A DNA stretch of 64,000 nt from Pseudomonadota bacterium (GTDB lineage: Bacteria > Pseudomonadota > Gammaproteobacteria > Xanthomonadales > Xanthomonadaceae). The notes below the pieces were generated by a model. That model ran no database searches and was not told the DNA's origin. It saw only the letters and a program-made list of their open reading frames with translations. Shown here piece after piece: positions 20,226 to 30,698 of the stretch. Every line of letters starts with the position of its first letter. Position 1 is the stretch's first letter. A program made the translations under genes and the position numbers. The stretch covers positions 210,278 through 274,277 of the forward strand of contig JAFEBV010000027.1 in NCBI GenBank assembly GCA_018242485.1, given 5' to 3'.

Positions 20226-21188
20226 GTGAACGATCTTGCCGATACTGCCTTGGCGCATCGCAGCCACGTCGATGCGGCGTCGCTGCACGTGGCCTTTTCC
20301 GACCAACCTGCCGCATTGCGTTTCGCCTTTGTCGATGGCATCACCGGCGCGGTGCGAGTGGGCTGCGACTGGCTGGCCGGCCCGCGCCTGCCGGAGACAT
20401 GGCGGTTCGGTGAGGCATGCCGCGCGTTGGTCTTCGACCCGGTCGAAAATTCCGGCGGCATCGCCGACGCAACGCAGTCCGCCTATACCAAGTTGATCGC
20501 ACAGGTGCGCGGCTCGACGCATCCGCACCTGCTGCGGATCTGGAATTATCTCGACGCGATCAACGACGGCGATGGCGACGACGAGCGCTACCGGCGCTTC
20601 TGCGTGGGTCGTGCGGCTGGCGTGGATGCGGATTTCAACGCGACCCCACCGGCGGCGACCGCAATCGGTCACCACTCGCACGGCGCGAATGGCGTTGGCA
20701 ACGGTGTGTGCGCGAACATCGTGCAGGTGATCGCCCTGTGCGGGCGCGAGCCGGCGATCGCGCTGGAAAACCCGAGGCAGACCCCGGCGTGGAGCTATCC
20801 GCGCGAACACGGCCCGGTGTCGCCGGGCTTCTCGCGCGGTGCGTTGCTGGATGCCGATGGCGCTTCGCCGCTGCTGCTGGCCTCGGGCACGGCGAGCATC
20901 GTCGGCCACGTCTCACAGCATGCCGGCGACGTGGCCGAACAACTGCGCGAGAGCCTGCGCAACCTCGAAACGTTGTTGTCGGCGGGCAGCGAGCGTTGTA
21001 CTCGCCGGTTCTCGTTGCGCCGCTGTCAGGCGCTGCGGGTGTACCTACGCCATCCCGCCGACCTGCCGCTGGCGCAGGCGGTGATCGCCGCCAGCCTGCT
21101 GCCTGCTGCGCGCGTGGTGTACCTGCACGGCGACGTCTGCCGGCGTGAGCTGGATGTGGAGCTGGAGGGTGTGTTTGCGGGCGAGTGA
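20226..21188 (+). CDS. xanB2: Chorismatase, XanB2/FkbO/Hyg5 family (hydroxybenzoate synthase)
   Basis: 320 residues from GTG 20226. Family blocks are clear: [37 protein letters not shown] followed by VSPGFSRG, and the C-terminal [19 protein letters not shown]. XanB2 of Xanthomonas splits chorismate into 3- and 4-hydroxybenzoate, feeding xanthomonadin-type pigments and ubiquinone. No pigment genes lie nearby, so here it may serve mainly ubiquinone supply, or a cluster elsewhere. The exact product ratio cannot be read from the sequence. There is no ATG at the N-terminus; see the -10 element directly upstream. Confidence 0.85.
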   Translation: MNDLADTALAHRSHVDAASLHVAFSDQPAALRFAFVDGITGAVRVGCDWLAGPRLPETWRFGEACRALVFDPVENSGGIADATQSAYTKLIAQVRGSTHPHLLRIWNYLDAINDGDGDDERYRRFCVGRAAGVDADFNATPPAATAIGHHSHGANGVGNGVCANIVQVIALCGREPAIALENPRQTPAWSYPREHGPVSPGFSRGALLDADGASPLLLASGTASIVGHVSQHAGDVAEQLRESLRNLETLLSAGSERCTRRFSLRRCQALRVYLRHPADLPLAQAVIAASLLPAARVVYLHGDVCRRELDVELEGVFAGE

Positions 21189-21226
21189 GCGTCGGCTGAG
21201 AGCACCCCTCCCCAACCCGTAAAGAC

Positions 21227-21335
21227 CCCTCCCCTTTCGCGTAGCGAAGGGGGAGGCTGGGAGGGGGTCGCTTTTCGCTGCGCGAGCCCGATGCAGAGCA
21301 CCCTCTCCAACCCTCCCCCGCAAGCAGGGGCGGGG
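21227..21335. repeat. About 108-bp double-palindrome repeat, GGGAGGGG family
   Basis: A palindromic box of about 30 bp (CCCCTCCCC, AAGGGGGAGG type) is followed by CTGGGAGGGGG, a variable middle, CCCTCTCCAACCC, and a second palindromic box with CCCCC and GGGGCGGGGG arms. It has the same layout as the elements at 55939, 58141 and 62435. Located between the xanB2-like gene and the convergent peptidase gene. Confidence 0.7.
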
Positions 21336-21360
21336 GTCACCAAGCCGCAGATGCCTTGAT

Positions 21361-23745
21361 CTACTTCAGCGTCGTCTGGAACAACTCATCGATGCGCCGG
21401 TATTCATCCAACCACGAATCGGCGTGCTCGAAACCGTGGCGTTCCATCGGGTAAGGCGCGAGGCTCCAGTGGTCCTTGTGCAGCTCGATCAGCCGCTGCG
21501 CCAGCCGCACCGAGTCCTGAAAGAATACGTTGTCGTCGAGCATGCCGTGGCAGATCAGCAAGGTGCCCTTGAGGCCGTCGGCGTATTCGATCGGCGAGCT
21601 GCGGCGGTAGGCTTCCGGATCGATGTCCGGGGTGTTGAGGATGGCGGCGGTGTAGTCGTGGTTGTACTCGCTCCAGTCCGACACCGGGCGCAACGCGGCG
21701 CCGGCCTTGAACACGTCGGGCGCGCGGAACATCGCCATCAGGGTCATGAAGCCGCCGTAGCTGCCGCCGTAGATGCCCACCTTCGCCGGATCGCCCTGCA
21801 CGTTGGCTTCCATCCACTTCACGCCGTCGCGGTAGTCCTCCAGTTCCGGGTGACCCATGTCGCGGTAGATCGCGGTGCGCCAGTCGCGGCCGTAGCCGGC
21901 CGAGCCGCGGTAGTCCATCGCCATCACGATGAAGCCCTGCTGCACCAGCAACTGCGCGAACATCTGCTCGCGGAAGTAATACGTCCAGCGCGCGAAGGTG
22001 TCCTGCAGGTAGCCGGCGCCGTGCACGAACATCACGATCGGATAACGCTTGCCCGGTTCCAGCGTCGCTGGCCGGTAGACTTTCGACCAGATCGGTTTCG
22101 CGCCGTGGCTGGACGGCACCTGCACGAACTGCGGGGCGAGGAAGTTGCGCGCCTTGTACGCCGCCGTGCGGGTGTCGGTGAGCACGCTCGCCTTGCCGCC
22201 ACCGGCCGGCACCACCGCCAGTTGCGGCGGCAGGAAGATGCCCGAATAACGCACCAGCACCTGCTTCTGGTCCGGCGAGAGGGTGAAGTCCTCCACGCCG
22301 CCCAGCGCGGTGATCTCCTTCACGCTGTCGTCGGTCAGATTTTCCTCGCACACCTCGTAGCCGCCCGGCCACTGCCGGTTGCACACGAACCACGCGCGCT
22401 GGCCATCGGCGGAGATTTGCGGCGCGGAAGCCTCCCACGCGCCGCTGTTGCGCGCGCGCGCGGCTTGCCCCGGCACCACCGTGTACAGGTGCGAGTAACC
22501 GGATTGCTCGGACAGCAGCCACAGCGTGCGGTTGTCGGGCATCCAGCCGAAATCGCTGTAGGCGAAGGAATTGATCCACGCCGGATCGGTCAGCCGATGC
22601 GCGCTACGCAGCGCCTTGCCGGTGAAATCAACGGTGGCGATCCAGCGATCCTTGTCGTCCACCGACAGCAGTTCCAGCGCGGCTTGCCGGCCATCGGCGC
22701 TCCACTGCATGCCGGCGGCGCGGAGCGGGCGCGGGCCCTTCAGCGGCTCCTTGTTTGCGGCCTTGCGCAGCGCGGCGAGCGGATCGACGTCGATCCCCGG
22801 CAGGCCGGCGATGGACAGGTCGGACACTTTGCCGTCGGTCAGATCCACCAGCTTGAACGCCTCGCCGGGCGGCGGGTTGCGGCCCACGCGGGTGCGCTCG
22901 TCTTCCTGTTCCTCGTAGCCGCTTTCGGTGACGAAGCGTTGCAGCTTGCCGATGCGGCCGGCGTCAGCGCCCTTGGGCGAGGTCGCCACCAGCAGCCAGC
23001 GGCCATCGGGCGACAGCGCCGTGGCGTCGATGGCCACCTCGTCGCCGAGGTAGATCGGCTCCGGCGCGCGGGTCGGGTCGGCCGCGCGCAGTTGTTTTTC
23101 CTGCGCCTGCTTCGCTTCGCGGGCTGCCTTGGCCTCGCGCAGCACGGCGAACAACCGCAACTGTTCGGCGCGCATCCCGTCGGCTTTGGGCGGCGCGTCG
23201 GGATCGTTGGCGGCCTTGAGCACGGCCACGGTTTCCACCACGCGGGCAGCAAATCGGTAGCGATACCAGGTATCGCCGACGTGCCAGATCACACCGTCGT
23301 CGCCGGCGGTGAAGGCCGGGTCGGCGGCCCTACCCGCGCCGCTGGTGACCTGGGTCAGCGCGCCGCCGTGCAGGTCGCGCACGAACACATCGCCGTTGCG
23401 CACGAATACGCTGCGCCGATGCGCGCTGTCGTAGGTCGGATTGATGACATCGAGTTTGCCGCGCTCGCCATCTGCCACACGCGCCATCGGCGCGCCGCCG
23501 GACACGTCCACCGCGTACAAATCGCTCACCCCGCCGTGCTCGGGGCTGCCGTCGCGCTTGAGCGGGAACAGCACCTGCCGGCCATCCCACGACCACCACG
23601 CCATGTCGATCGGCGGGCCGATCCAGTCCGGATTGGCCATCGCCTGTTCCAGCGTGATCGGTGTGGGCGGCGCAGTGGACGGCGCGGGCTGGGCCAGCGC
23701 GGTGGCGACGGCGAGCGACAGCGGCAGCAGGAAGGCAAGGCGCAT
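21361..23745 (-). CDS. S9 family prolyl oligopeptidase-type serine peptidase, secreted
   Basis: 794 residues from ATG 23745 (MRLAFLLPLSLAVATALA signal peptide), exported to the periplasm or beyond. The N-terminal two thirds are a beta-propeller (DPP-IV-like repeats). The C-terminal alpha/beta-hydrolase domain has the nucleophile in GIYGGSYGGFMTLMAM, the Asp in CHGMLDDNVFF and the His in MERHGFEH. Expected activity is cleavage of short or Pro-containing peptides. It lies between a repeat-rich intergenic stretch and the divergent ycgL gene. Confidence 0.93.
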   Translation of the reverse strand: MRLAFLLPLSLAVATALAQPAPSTAPPTPITLEQAMANPDWIGPPIDMAWWSWDGRQVLFPLKRDGSPEHGGVSDLYAVDVSGGAPMARVADGERGKLDVINPTYDSAHRRSVFVRNGDVFVRDLHGGALTQVTSGAGRAADPAFTAGDDGVIWHVGDTWYRYRFAARVVETVAVLKAANDPDAPPKADGMRAEQLRLFAVLREAKAAREAKQAQEKQLRAADPTRAPEPIYLGDEVAIDATALSPDGRWLLVATSPKGADAGRIGKLQRFVTESGYEEQEDERTRVGRNPPPGEAFKLVDLTDGKVSDLSIAGLPGIDVDPLAALRKAANKEPLKGPRPLRAAGMQWSADGRQAALELLSVDDKDRWIATVDFTGKALRSAHRLTDPAWINSFAYSDFGWMPDNRTLWLLSEQSGYSHLYTVVPGQAARARNSGAWEASAPQISADGQRAWFVCNRQWPGGYEVCEENLTDDSVKEITALGGVEDFTLSPDQKQVLVRYSGIFLPPQLAVVPAGGGKASVLTDTRTAAYKARNFLAPQFVQVPSSHGAKPIWSKVYRPATLEPGKRYPIVMFVHGAGYLQDTFARWTYYFREQMFAQLLVQQGFIVMAMDYRGSAGYGRDWRTAIYRDMGHPELEDYRDGVKWMEANVQGDPAKVGIYGGSYGGFMTLMAMFRAPDVFKAGAALRPVSDWSEYNHDYTAAILNTPDIDPEAYRRSSPIEYADGLKGTLLICHGMLDDNVFFQDSVRLAQRLIELHKDHWSLAPYPMERHGFEHADSWLDEYRRIDELFQTTLK

Positions 23746-23882
23746 CGGTGGACTCCCGGGGATCGTCAGGCAACGCGCCAGCCTAGCAGCCCGTCGCCGC
23801 CACCGACTGCGCCGGAAGTCACGCCCGCGCTTTATCCGCGCGCCAATTGCGGCCACAATGCGCCATCCGGCCGCGCCCGATC

Positions 23883-24140
23883 ATGCACGCCTACGTCTAC
23901 AAGAGCCGCCGCAAGGCCGACACCTACGTCTACCTGCGCGAGCGGGAAGGGTTCGGCGCGATCCCCGAGCCGCTGCGCGGCACGCTGGGCGCGCTGGACT
24001 TCGTGCTCGATCTGGAACTGACCCCGCAGCGCCGCCTCGCACAGGCGGATGCGGCGAGCGTGCGCGAGAATCTGACGGCGCGCGGTTTCCACCTGCAATT
24101 CCCGCCCACCCATCACGAGCTCACCGATGGCACTGCCTGA
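23883..24140 (+). CDS. YcgL domain protein
   Basis: 85 residues beginning MHAYVYKSRRKADTYVYL, the signature start of the YcgL family (conserved small gammaproteobacterial protein of unknown function), ending in FPPTHHELTDGTA. The last 14 bp overlap the start of the ankyrin-protein gene, so the two are likely co-translated. The start at 23883 agrees with the family N-terminus. Confidence 0.9.
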   Translation: MHAYVYKSRRKADTYVYLREREGFGAIPEPLRGTLGALDFVLDLELTPQRRLAQADAASVRENLTARGFHLQFPPTHHELTDGTA

Positions 24141-27100
24141 GCGCCCCGCGCGCCAACCCCTGCGCGCCAGTGTGGCGCTGCTCGCCGGGATCATGTTGTC
24201 GCTGGCGCCGTTGCTCGCACCCGGCGCGTGGACACTGGTCGGGCCGTGGCTGGCGCAGCCGCTGTACGCGCTGGGCACGGCGTGGTGGCTGGGCTCGCGA
24301 CCGGCCGGTGAGGAACCCGGGCGCTGGATGCCCGATGCTGTCGCGCTGGCGGTGTTGTGGGGCGCGGCCGGCGCGCTGGCGGCCTTCGCGATGGCCTGGC
24401 CGTTGCCGATGCTGCTGGCCAGCGGCAGCCTCGGTGCGGCGCTCGGTGCCAGTGCTGCGACCGGGATCGCACTGATCGTGTTGTGGCGCTACTGGCCGGT
24501 GTTCGCGCGCGCCGAGCGCGTCGGCGGCGGATTGGCCGACCTGTACGAGACCGCGACCGACGACGGCGAAGTCGCCACCGGTGCGGGCCTGCTGATCGCG
24601 CTGGCGATCGGTCTGATCCTCGCCCTCGTGCTGTGCGCGTTGTGGGACGGCGTGGCCACGCCCGGGGTGAAAATCGGTTTGCTGGCGGCACAGGCGCTGC
24701 TGGCGCCGCTGCTGCACGGATGTGTCCATGTACTCGGCCGCGAAGGGCCACGCAGCCGTTACGTCGAGGTCGCGCCGAGCGCTTCGTCCAGCGCTGCCTC
24801 GACGTTCGCAGCGCCTGCACAGGTGCCGTTCGAGGAACTGGTGGATCCCAACCTGCGGGTGTACGCCGCCGCACGCGGTGGCCGCGCCGACGAGGCGATC
24901 GCCGCGCTGCGCCGTGGTGCCGACCCGGCACGCCTGCCCGATCCCGACGACCGCGACCAGCGCACTCTGCCGGTGCTGGCCTGCGTGATGCCCGACGTGG
25001 CTCTGCTGCGCGAATTGCTCGCCCGCGGGGTGGACATCAACCGCCAGCATGCCGGCCTCACCCCGTTGCTCGCCGCCACCCGCGACAGTTGGCACGGGCG
25101 CATCGAAACCGTCACCACCCTGCTGTCCAACGGTGCCGATCCGCGCATCGCCGACCCCGAAGGCAACACCCCGCTGCACCACGCCGCACGCAGCTCCGAC
25201 GTGGATGTCGCCGCGCGCCTGCTCGACGCGCACGCCCTGCTCGACGCCCTCAACCACGACGGTTTCAGCCCGTTGGGCGTGGCCTGCGAGGCCGGCAACT
25301 GGCGGCTGGCGCGCTTTCTGCTCGAAAGCGGCGCGCGCCCGGAACCCGATCGCGGGCAGCCGGCGCTGCTCGCCGCCGCGTCCGGCGAGGACGACGCGGC
25401 CGGCGTGCAATTGCTGCTGCGCCATCGCGCCCGTGTGGACTCGCGCGGCGACCATCAAGCCACCGCGCTGATGCTGGCTTGCGCCGCCGACAACCCGGAA
25501 ACGGTGCAGGCGTTGATCGACGCCGGTGCGCAAATCGATGCCGTCGATACCGAGGGCATGACCCCGTTGATGCACGCCGCCCGCGCCGGCGGCGACGCGG
25601 CGGTGGAAAAATTGTCCAGAGCCAACGCCGATCCCGACCTGACCGATCTGCACGGCCGCAACGCGCTGGCTTATGCCTGCGCCTCGCAGAACGCCGAGCC
25701 GGCATTGATCCGCGCACTGGTGACGCTGGGCGTGGATCCGCATCGACAGAGCGACGACGGCCGCCGCGCCATCGACCATGCGCTGGCGGCCGGGCGCTGG
25801 CGGCTGGTGGTCGAACTGGATCCGAACTATCCGCTGCCCGAGAGCGTCGCCGAGGATCTGGCCGCAGGACCGGTCGAACGCAGCCCTGCGCAACTGTTGC
25901 GCGAGGCGCTGGCCACGCGCCGCTTCGATCAGGCCGCGGCGGCGCTGCGGCTGGGCGATGGCCGTGCTCTGGCCACCGCGCAGTTGCTGGATTTCGCGCT
26001 GGAAGCCGATCTGCAGGTGTTCGATTGGCTGCTGGCGAACGGGGCCGATCCCGAAGCGCCACAGGCCGGTGGCGGCACGCTCGCCTTCAGCCTGCTCGAC
26101 AGCGGCGGCAGCGGCACCGGCGCCCTGCAACGCCTACTCGATCGCGCGGTGTCGCCGGCCGGCGCCGGCGGGCTGGCGCGCTATCTGCACGCCTGCATGC
26201 TCAGCGAAGCCACAGCACGTTCGCGCGAACAACTCGCGCTGACATTGATCGAGCGCGGCGCCGATCCCTTCGTCGCCAGCGCCGGCACGCCGCCGCTGCA
26301 TTTCGCCATTCGCCTGGGCTGGCTGCGGCTGGCCGAGCGCCTGCTCACCATGGGCATCGCGCCGGACGCACGCGACGCGCGCGGCATCACCGCCCTGCAA
26401 CTGGCTTGCACGCTTGGGCGTGAAAGCGCGGTGCGCCTGCTGGTCGGTGCCGGTGCCTCGCCCGACGCGCGCACGCCCACCGGCGAAACCGCGCTGGGCA
26501 TCGCGCTGGCCGCCGAGCGCAGCGATCTGGTCGCATGGCTGGACTGGCGCGGCTGGCGGTTGCCGCTGCGACCTTTGCACCCGACCGACCTGCCGGCGGC
26601 GGCGATGGTCGGCGACGCCGGCGCGGTGCGGCGCCTGCTCGATCTGGGCATGCCCATCGACACCATCGACGCGCAGGGCTGCACGGCCCTGCTGCGCGCG
26701 GCCGGCAACGGCCATCTGGTCGTCGTCGGCATGCTGCTGCAACGCGGCGCGGATCGCTCGATCGCCTCGGGCACCGGTGCCACGCCGTTGTCGGCGGCGG
26801 TGAGCATGCGCCATACCCAGGTCGTCGAACTGCTGCTGGCGCAGGGCGCGGTGGTCGATCGGCCGCTGCCCGGCGCGGTCACGCCGCTGATGCTCGCCGC
26901 CGCGCTCGGCCTGCCTGACATGGTCTCGCGCCTGCTCGCCAAGGGTGCCGATATCGACCTGCGCGACGAGCGCGGTCGCAACGCCCTGCACTGCGCCTGT
27001 GGCTATGCCTTCCAGGCTCACGACCGCCAGCGCGTGCTCGCCCTGCTGGATGCGCTGCTGCTCGGCGGCGCGGAAGCCGACGTCGCCGCAAGCGGTGGCA

Positions 27101-27441
27101 TGACGCCGCTGTTGCTGCTGCTGGGAGCGAATGCGGACACCGGCACCGCCGGCGACGAAGAAGTGATCCTCGCCGCCCTCGAACCCTTGTTGGGCGAGAA
27201 CGTGTCGCTGGAAACGCGCGACGCTCGCGGCTTCACCGCGATGCACCTAGCCGGCATGCATGGGCTCGGGCGGGTGGTGCAGCGATTGCTCGCCACCGGT
27301 GCCGACAGGCGCCCGCGCGACACGCTCGGCCGCACGCCCTACGACCTCGCCTTGCAGCATGGCTACGCCGACGTGGCGGCGGAGTTCGAGCCGCTACGCT
27401 CGTCGGCACCGCCGATCTCGCGGATGGCACGGGAAGGCTAG
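24127..27441 (+). CDS. Large membrane-anchored ankyrin-repeat protein
   Basis: 1104 residues. Residues 1-225 hold about five hydrophobic helices (about 17-37, 72-90, 95-115, 148-168, 175-195), anchoring the protein in the inner membrane. From about 240 to 1090 runs a long series of ankyrin repeats (GNTPLHHAAR, GMTPLMHAARAGG, GITALQLACTLGR, GFTAMHLAGMHGLG and others), more than 15 by eye, with some degenerate. It presumably scaffolds protein-protein contacts; no enzymatic motif is seen. It overlaps ycgL by 14 bp and converges with the RND permease gene 38 bp away. Confidence 0.9.
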   Translation: MALPERPARQPLRASVALLAGIMLSLAPLLAPGAWTLVGPWLAQPLYALGTAWWLGSRPAGEEPGRWMPDAVALAVLWGAAGALAAFAMAWPLPMLLASGSLGAALGASAATGIALIVLWRYWPVFARAERVGGGLADLYETATDDGEVATGAGLLIALAIGLILALVLCALWDGVATPGVKIGLLAAQALLAPLLHGCVHVLGREGPRSRYVEVAPSASSSAASTFAAPAQVPFEELVDPNLRVYAAARGGRADEAIAALRRGADPARLPDPDDRDQRTLPVLACVMPDVALLRELLARGVDINRQHAGLTPLLAATRDSWHGRIETVTTLLSNGADPRIADPEGNTPLHHAARSSDVDVAARLLDAHALLDALNHDGFSPLGVACEAGNWRLARFLLESGARPEPDRGQPALLAAASGEDDAAGVQLLLRHRARVDSRGDHQATALMLACAADNPETVQALIDAGAQIDAVDTEGMTPLMHAARAGGDAAVEKLSRANADPDLTDLHGRNALAYACASQNAEPALIRALVTLGVDPHRQSDDGRRAIDHALAAGRWRLVVELDPNYPLPESVAEDLAAGPVERSPAQLLREALATRRFDQAAAALRLGDGRALATAQLLDFALEADLQVFDWLLANGADPEAPQAGGGTLAFSLLDSGGSGTGALQRLLDRAVSPAGAGGLARYLHACMLSEATARSREQLALTLIERGADPFVASAGTPPLHFAIRLGWLRLAERLLTMGIAPDARDARGITALQLACTLGRESAVRLLVGAGASPDARTPTGETALGIALAAERSDLVAWLDWRGWRLPLRPLHPTDLPAAAMVGDAGAVRRLLDLGMPIDTIDAQGCTALLRAAGNGHLVVVGMLLQRGADRSIASGTGATPLSAAVSMRHTQVVELLLAQGAVVDRPLPGAVTPLMLAAALGLPDMVSRLLAKGADIDLRDERGRNALHCACGYAFQAHDRQRVLALLDALLLGGAEADVAASGGMTPLLLLLGANADTGTAGDEEVILAALEPLLGENVSLETRDARGFTAMHLAGMHGLGRVVQRLLATGADRRPRDTLGRTPYDLALQHGYADVAAEFEPLRSSAPPISRMAREG

Positions 27442-27479
27442 GCGGCCGCGCTCGCGCAGCCCAGTGTCGACGCGATCGG

Positions 27480-30400
27480 TCAGGTCGTCGCCGGCCGCTG
27501 CACCCTGAACCACGCCGCATACAGCGCCGGCAGGAACAGCAGCGTCAGCGCGGTGCCGACGATCAGCCCGCCCATGATCGCCACCGCCATCGGCCCGAAG
27601 AAGGCGCTGCGCGACAGCGGAATCATCGCCAGCACCGCGGCCAGCGCGGTGAGCACGATCGGGCGGAAGCGGCGCACGGTGGCGTCGATGATCGCCGTCC
27701 ACGCATCGTGGCCGGCGCGGATGTCCTGCTCGATCTGATCGACGAGGATCACCGAGTTGCGCATGATCATGCCGAACAGGGCGATGGTGCCGAGCATGGC
27801 CACGAAGCCGAACGGCACCCGCAGCACCAGCAGGAACAGGCACACGCCGATCAAACCCAGCGGCGCGGTCAGCCACACCATCGCCACCCGCGAGAAGCTG
27901 CGCAGTTGCAGCATCAGCAAGGTGGTAACGACGAAGATGAACAACGGAATGCCGGCATTGACGGAGTTCTGTCCGCGCGCCGAATCCTCCACCGTGCCGC
28001 CGGTTTCCAGCAGGTAGCCGTCGGGCAGTTTGGCGCGGATGCCATCCAGCGTCGGCAATATCTGCGCGGCCACCGTCGGCGGGGTCACGTCGGGGCGGTA
28101 GATGTCGGCGCGCACGGTCACCGTCGGCAGGCGATCGCGCCGCCAGATGATGCCTTCCTCGAAACCGTATTCCAGCGTGGCGACCTGCGACAGCGGCACC
28201 GTGCCGCCGTTGGTGGTGGGCACGGCGAGGCTGCCGAGCAGGGACAGGTGCTGGCGTTCGTCGGCCGGGCCGCGCAGCAGGATTTCGATCAGTTCCTTGT
28301 TCTCGCGGAAGTAGGACACATGCCCGCCGGACAACGAGTTGCGCAAGAATTGCGAGAGCTGCGCACTGCTCACGCCCAGCGCACGCGCGCGATCCTGATC
28401 GACCACCAGCCGCACCACCTTGCTGGGCTCTTGCCAATCGAGGTTGACGTTGGTCACGTTCGGGTTCTTGCGCACTTGCGTCGCGACTTGCAGGGCGAGT
28501 TGGCGCACGGCCTGGATGTCCTCGCCGGAGACGCGGAACTGGATCGGATAGCCGACCGGCGGGCCGTTTTCCAGCCGCGTCACGCGCGCCTGCACGTCGC
28601 TGAACTGGGTGGCGAAGGTGTCGATCAGCCACTGGCGGATCTGCTCGCGCGAGGCGATGTCGTCGGTGAGCAGGACGAACTGCGCGAAGCTCGTCGCCGG
28701 CAATTGCTGGTCGAGCGGCAGGTAGAAGCGCGGCGAGCCGGTGCCGACGTAGGCGACGTAATTCTTCAGCCCCTTGTGGCCCTTCAGCAGGGCTTCGAGC
28801 TTGGCCACCTGCGCCTGCGTGGCGGTGAGCGAGGAGCCTTCCGGCAGCTTGATGTCCACCATCAGTTCCAGCCGGGTGGAATCCGGGAAGAACTGCTGCG
28901 GGACGAAGCGGAACAGCGCGAGCGCGGCGATGAAGGCGGCCAGGGTGATGGCGATGACGGTCTTGCGGCGGCGCACGCACCAGCCCACCAGCGTGCGGAA
29001 GCGCTGGTAGAACGCGCTGCGATAGGGATCGTGCGCGTGCTCGTCGGCGACCGTCGCGCCCTGCGGCCGGTGCGCGAGATCGGTCAGCAGCACACTGCCG
29101 ATGTAGGGGATGAACACCACCGCGGCGATCCACGACAGCAGCAGGGCAATCGTCACCACCTCGAAGATCGAGCGCGTGTACTCGCCGGTGCTCGATGCCG
29201 CGGTGGCGATCGGCAGAAAGCCCGCCGCCGTCACCAGCGTGCCGGTGAGCATCGGGAAGGCAGTGCTGTCCCACGCGAACGCGGCCGCGCGCAGCTTGTC
29301 GAAACCCTGTTCGAGCTTCACCGCCATCATCTCCACCGCGATGATCGCATCGTCCACCAGCAGGCCCAGCGCCAGCACCAGCGCGCCCAGCGAAATCTTG
29401 TGCAGGCCGATGTCGAACACGTCCATCGCCGCGAAAGTCATCGCCAGCACCAGCGGGATGGTCAGCGCGACCACGGTGCCGGTGCGCAGGCCCAGCGAGA
29501 AGAAGCTCACCAGCAGCACGATCGCCACCGCCTCGGTGAGCACCTCCATGAACTCGGCCACCGAGGCGTGCACCGCGGCCGGTTGATCGGACACTTTGGC
29601 GAGAGTCATGCCGACCGGCAGTTCCTGTTGAGCAGCGGCGAACGCGGCTTCGAGGTTCTTGCCGAGCTTGAGGATGTCGCCGCCGGGCTTCATCGACACC
29701 GCGATGCCGAGCGCGTCGTGGCCCATGAAGCGCATGCGCGGCGCGGCCGGATCGGAGAAACCGCGATGCACGGTGGCCACGTCGCCGATGCGGAAGTCGC
29801 GGTCGCCGACGTGGATCGGGAAATCGCGGATCGCCGCGACCGTGTCGAAGCGGCCCGACACGCGCAGACGCACGCGATCCGATGGCGTCTCGAAGAAACC
29901 GGCATCGGCGACCGTATTCTGTTCTTCCAGTGCCTGCTGCACCGCCGGCAGCGACACCCCGAGGCTGGCCAGTTTGGTGTTCGACAGCTCGATCCAGATC
30001 TTCTCGTCCTGCTCGCCGATCAGCTCGACCTTGGCCACGTCGGGCACGCGCTGCAATTCCAGTTCGATGCGGTCGGCGTAGCGCTTCATCGTGGCGTAGT
30101 CGAAGCCATCGCCGGTGAGCGCGTAAATGTTGCCGAAGGTGTCGCCGAACTCGTCGTTGAAGAACGGCCCCTGCACGCCTTCGGGCAAGGTGGCCTTGAT
30201 GTCGCCGACCTTCTTGCGGATCTGGTACCACAGCTCCGGCATCTGGCTGGAGGGCATCGAATCGCGCGCGGCGAACACCACCTGCGATTCGCCGGGCCGC
30301 GAATAGCTGACGATCTTGTCGTAGGCGCCGGTCTGCATCAGCGCCTGCTCGATGCGGTCGGTGACCTGCAACGAGACTTCCTGAGAGGTCGCGCCCGGCC

Positions 30401-30563
30401 AGTAGGTCTTGACCACCATCGCCTTGAAGGTGAAGGGCGGATCCTCGGATTGACCCAACTGGCGGTAGCCGAGGATGCCGGCGATGGCCAGTACGATCAT
30501 CGCGTACAGCACCAGGGTGCGGTTGCGCAGCGCCCATGCGGAGAGGTTGAAGCGGCTGGTCAT
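27480..30563 (-). CDS. RND multidrug efflux permease (HAE-type)
   Basis: 1027 residues. TM1 is LVLYAMIVLAIAGILG, the porter loop begins QSEDPPFTFKAMVVKTYWPGA, and TM4 has LGLLVDDAIIAVEMM with the adjacent Asp pair of drug/proton antiporters. The second half repeats the fold (GTIALFGMIMRNSVILVDQIE). It exports drugs or other amphiphiles with the adaptor encoded upstream. No outer-membrane gene is adjacent, so TolC at 33.8 kb is a plausible partner. The gap to the adaptor gene is an unusual 389 bp of repeats. Confidence 0.92.
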   Translation of the reverse strand: MTSRFNLSAWALRNRTLVLYAMIVLAIAGILGYRQLGQSEDPPFTFKAMVVKTYWPGATSQEVSLQVTDRIEQALMQTGAYDKIVSYSRPGESQVVFAARDSMPSSQMPELWYQIRKKVGDIKATLPEGVQGPFFNDEFGDTFGNIYALTGDGFDYATMKRYADRIELELQRVPDVAKVELIGEQDEKIWIELSNTKLASLGVSLPAVQQALEEQNTVADAGFFETPSDRVRLRVSGRFDTVAAIRDFPIHVGDRDFRIGDVATVHRGFSDPAAPRMRFMGHDALGIAVSMKPGGDILKLGKNLEAAFAAAQQELPVGMTLAKVSDQPAAVHASVAEFMEVLTEAVAIVLLVSFFSLGLRTGTVVALTIPLVLAMTFAAMDVFDIGLHKISLGALVLALGLLVDDAIIAVEMMAVKLEQGFDKLRAAAFAWDSTAFPMLTGTLVTAAGFLPIATAASSTGEYTRSIFEVVTIALLLSWIAAVVFIPYIGSVLLTDLAHRPQGATVADEHAHDPYRSAFYQRFRTLVGWCVRRRKTVIAITLAAFIAALALFRFVPQQFFPDSTRLELMVDIKLPEGSSLTATQAQVAKLEALLKGHKGLKNYVAYVGTGSPRFYLPLDQQLPATSFAQFVLLTDDIASREQIRQWLIDTFATQFSDVQARVTRLENGPPVGYPIQFRVSGEDIQAVRQLALQVATQVRKNPNVTNVNLDWQEPSKVVRLVVDQDRARALGVSSAQLSQFLRNSLSGGHVSYFRENKELIEILLRGPADERQHLSLLGSLAVPTTNGGTVPLSQVATLEYGFEEGIIWRRDRLPTVTVRADIYRPDVTPPTVAAQILPTLDGIRAKLPDGYLLETGGTVEDSARGQNSVNAGIPLFIFVVTTLLMLQLRSFSRVAMVWLTAPLGLIGVCLFLLVLRVPFGFVAMLGTIALFGMIMRNSVILVDQIEQDIRAGHDAWTAIIDATVRRFRPIVLTALAAVLAMIPLSRSAFFGPMAVAIMGGLIVGTALTLLFLPALYAAWFRVQRPATT

Positions 30564-30698
30564 GGGTCAGCGCTCCGCAGCACGAAGCTTGCACCCCTCT
30601 CCCCTACCCCTCTCCCGCAAGGGGAGAGGGGTTGCATAAGCGAATTCCAGCGAACTGGAAGGACACCACTTCTCCCTCCGGGAGGAGCCGCTTTACCC

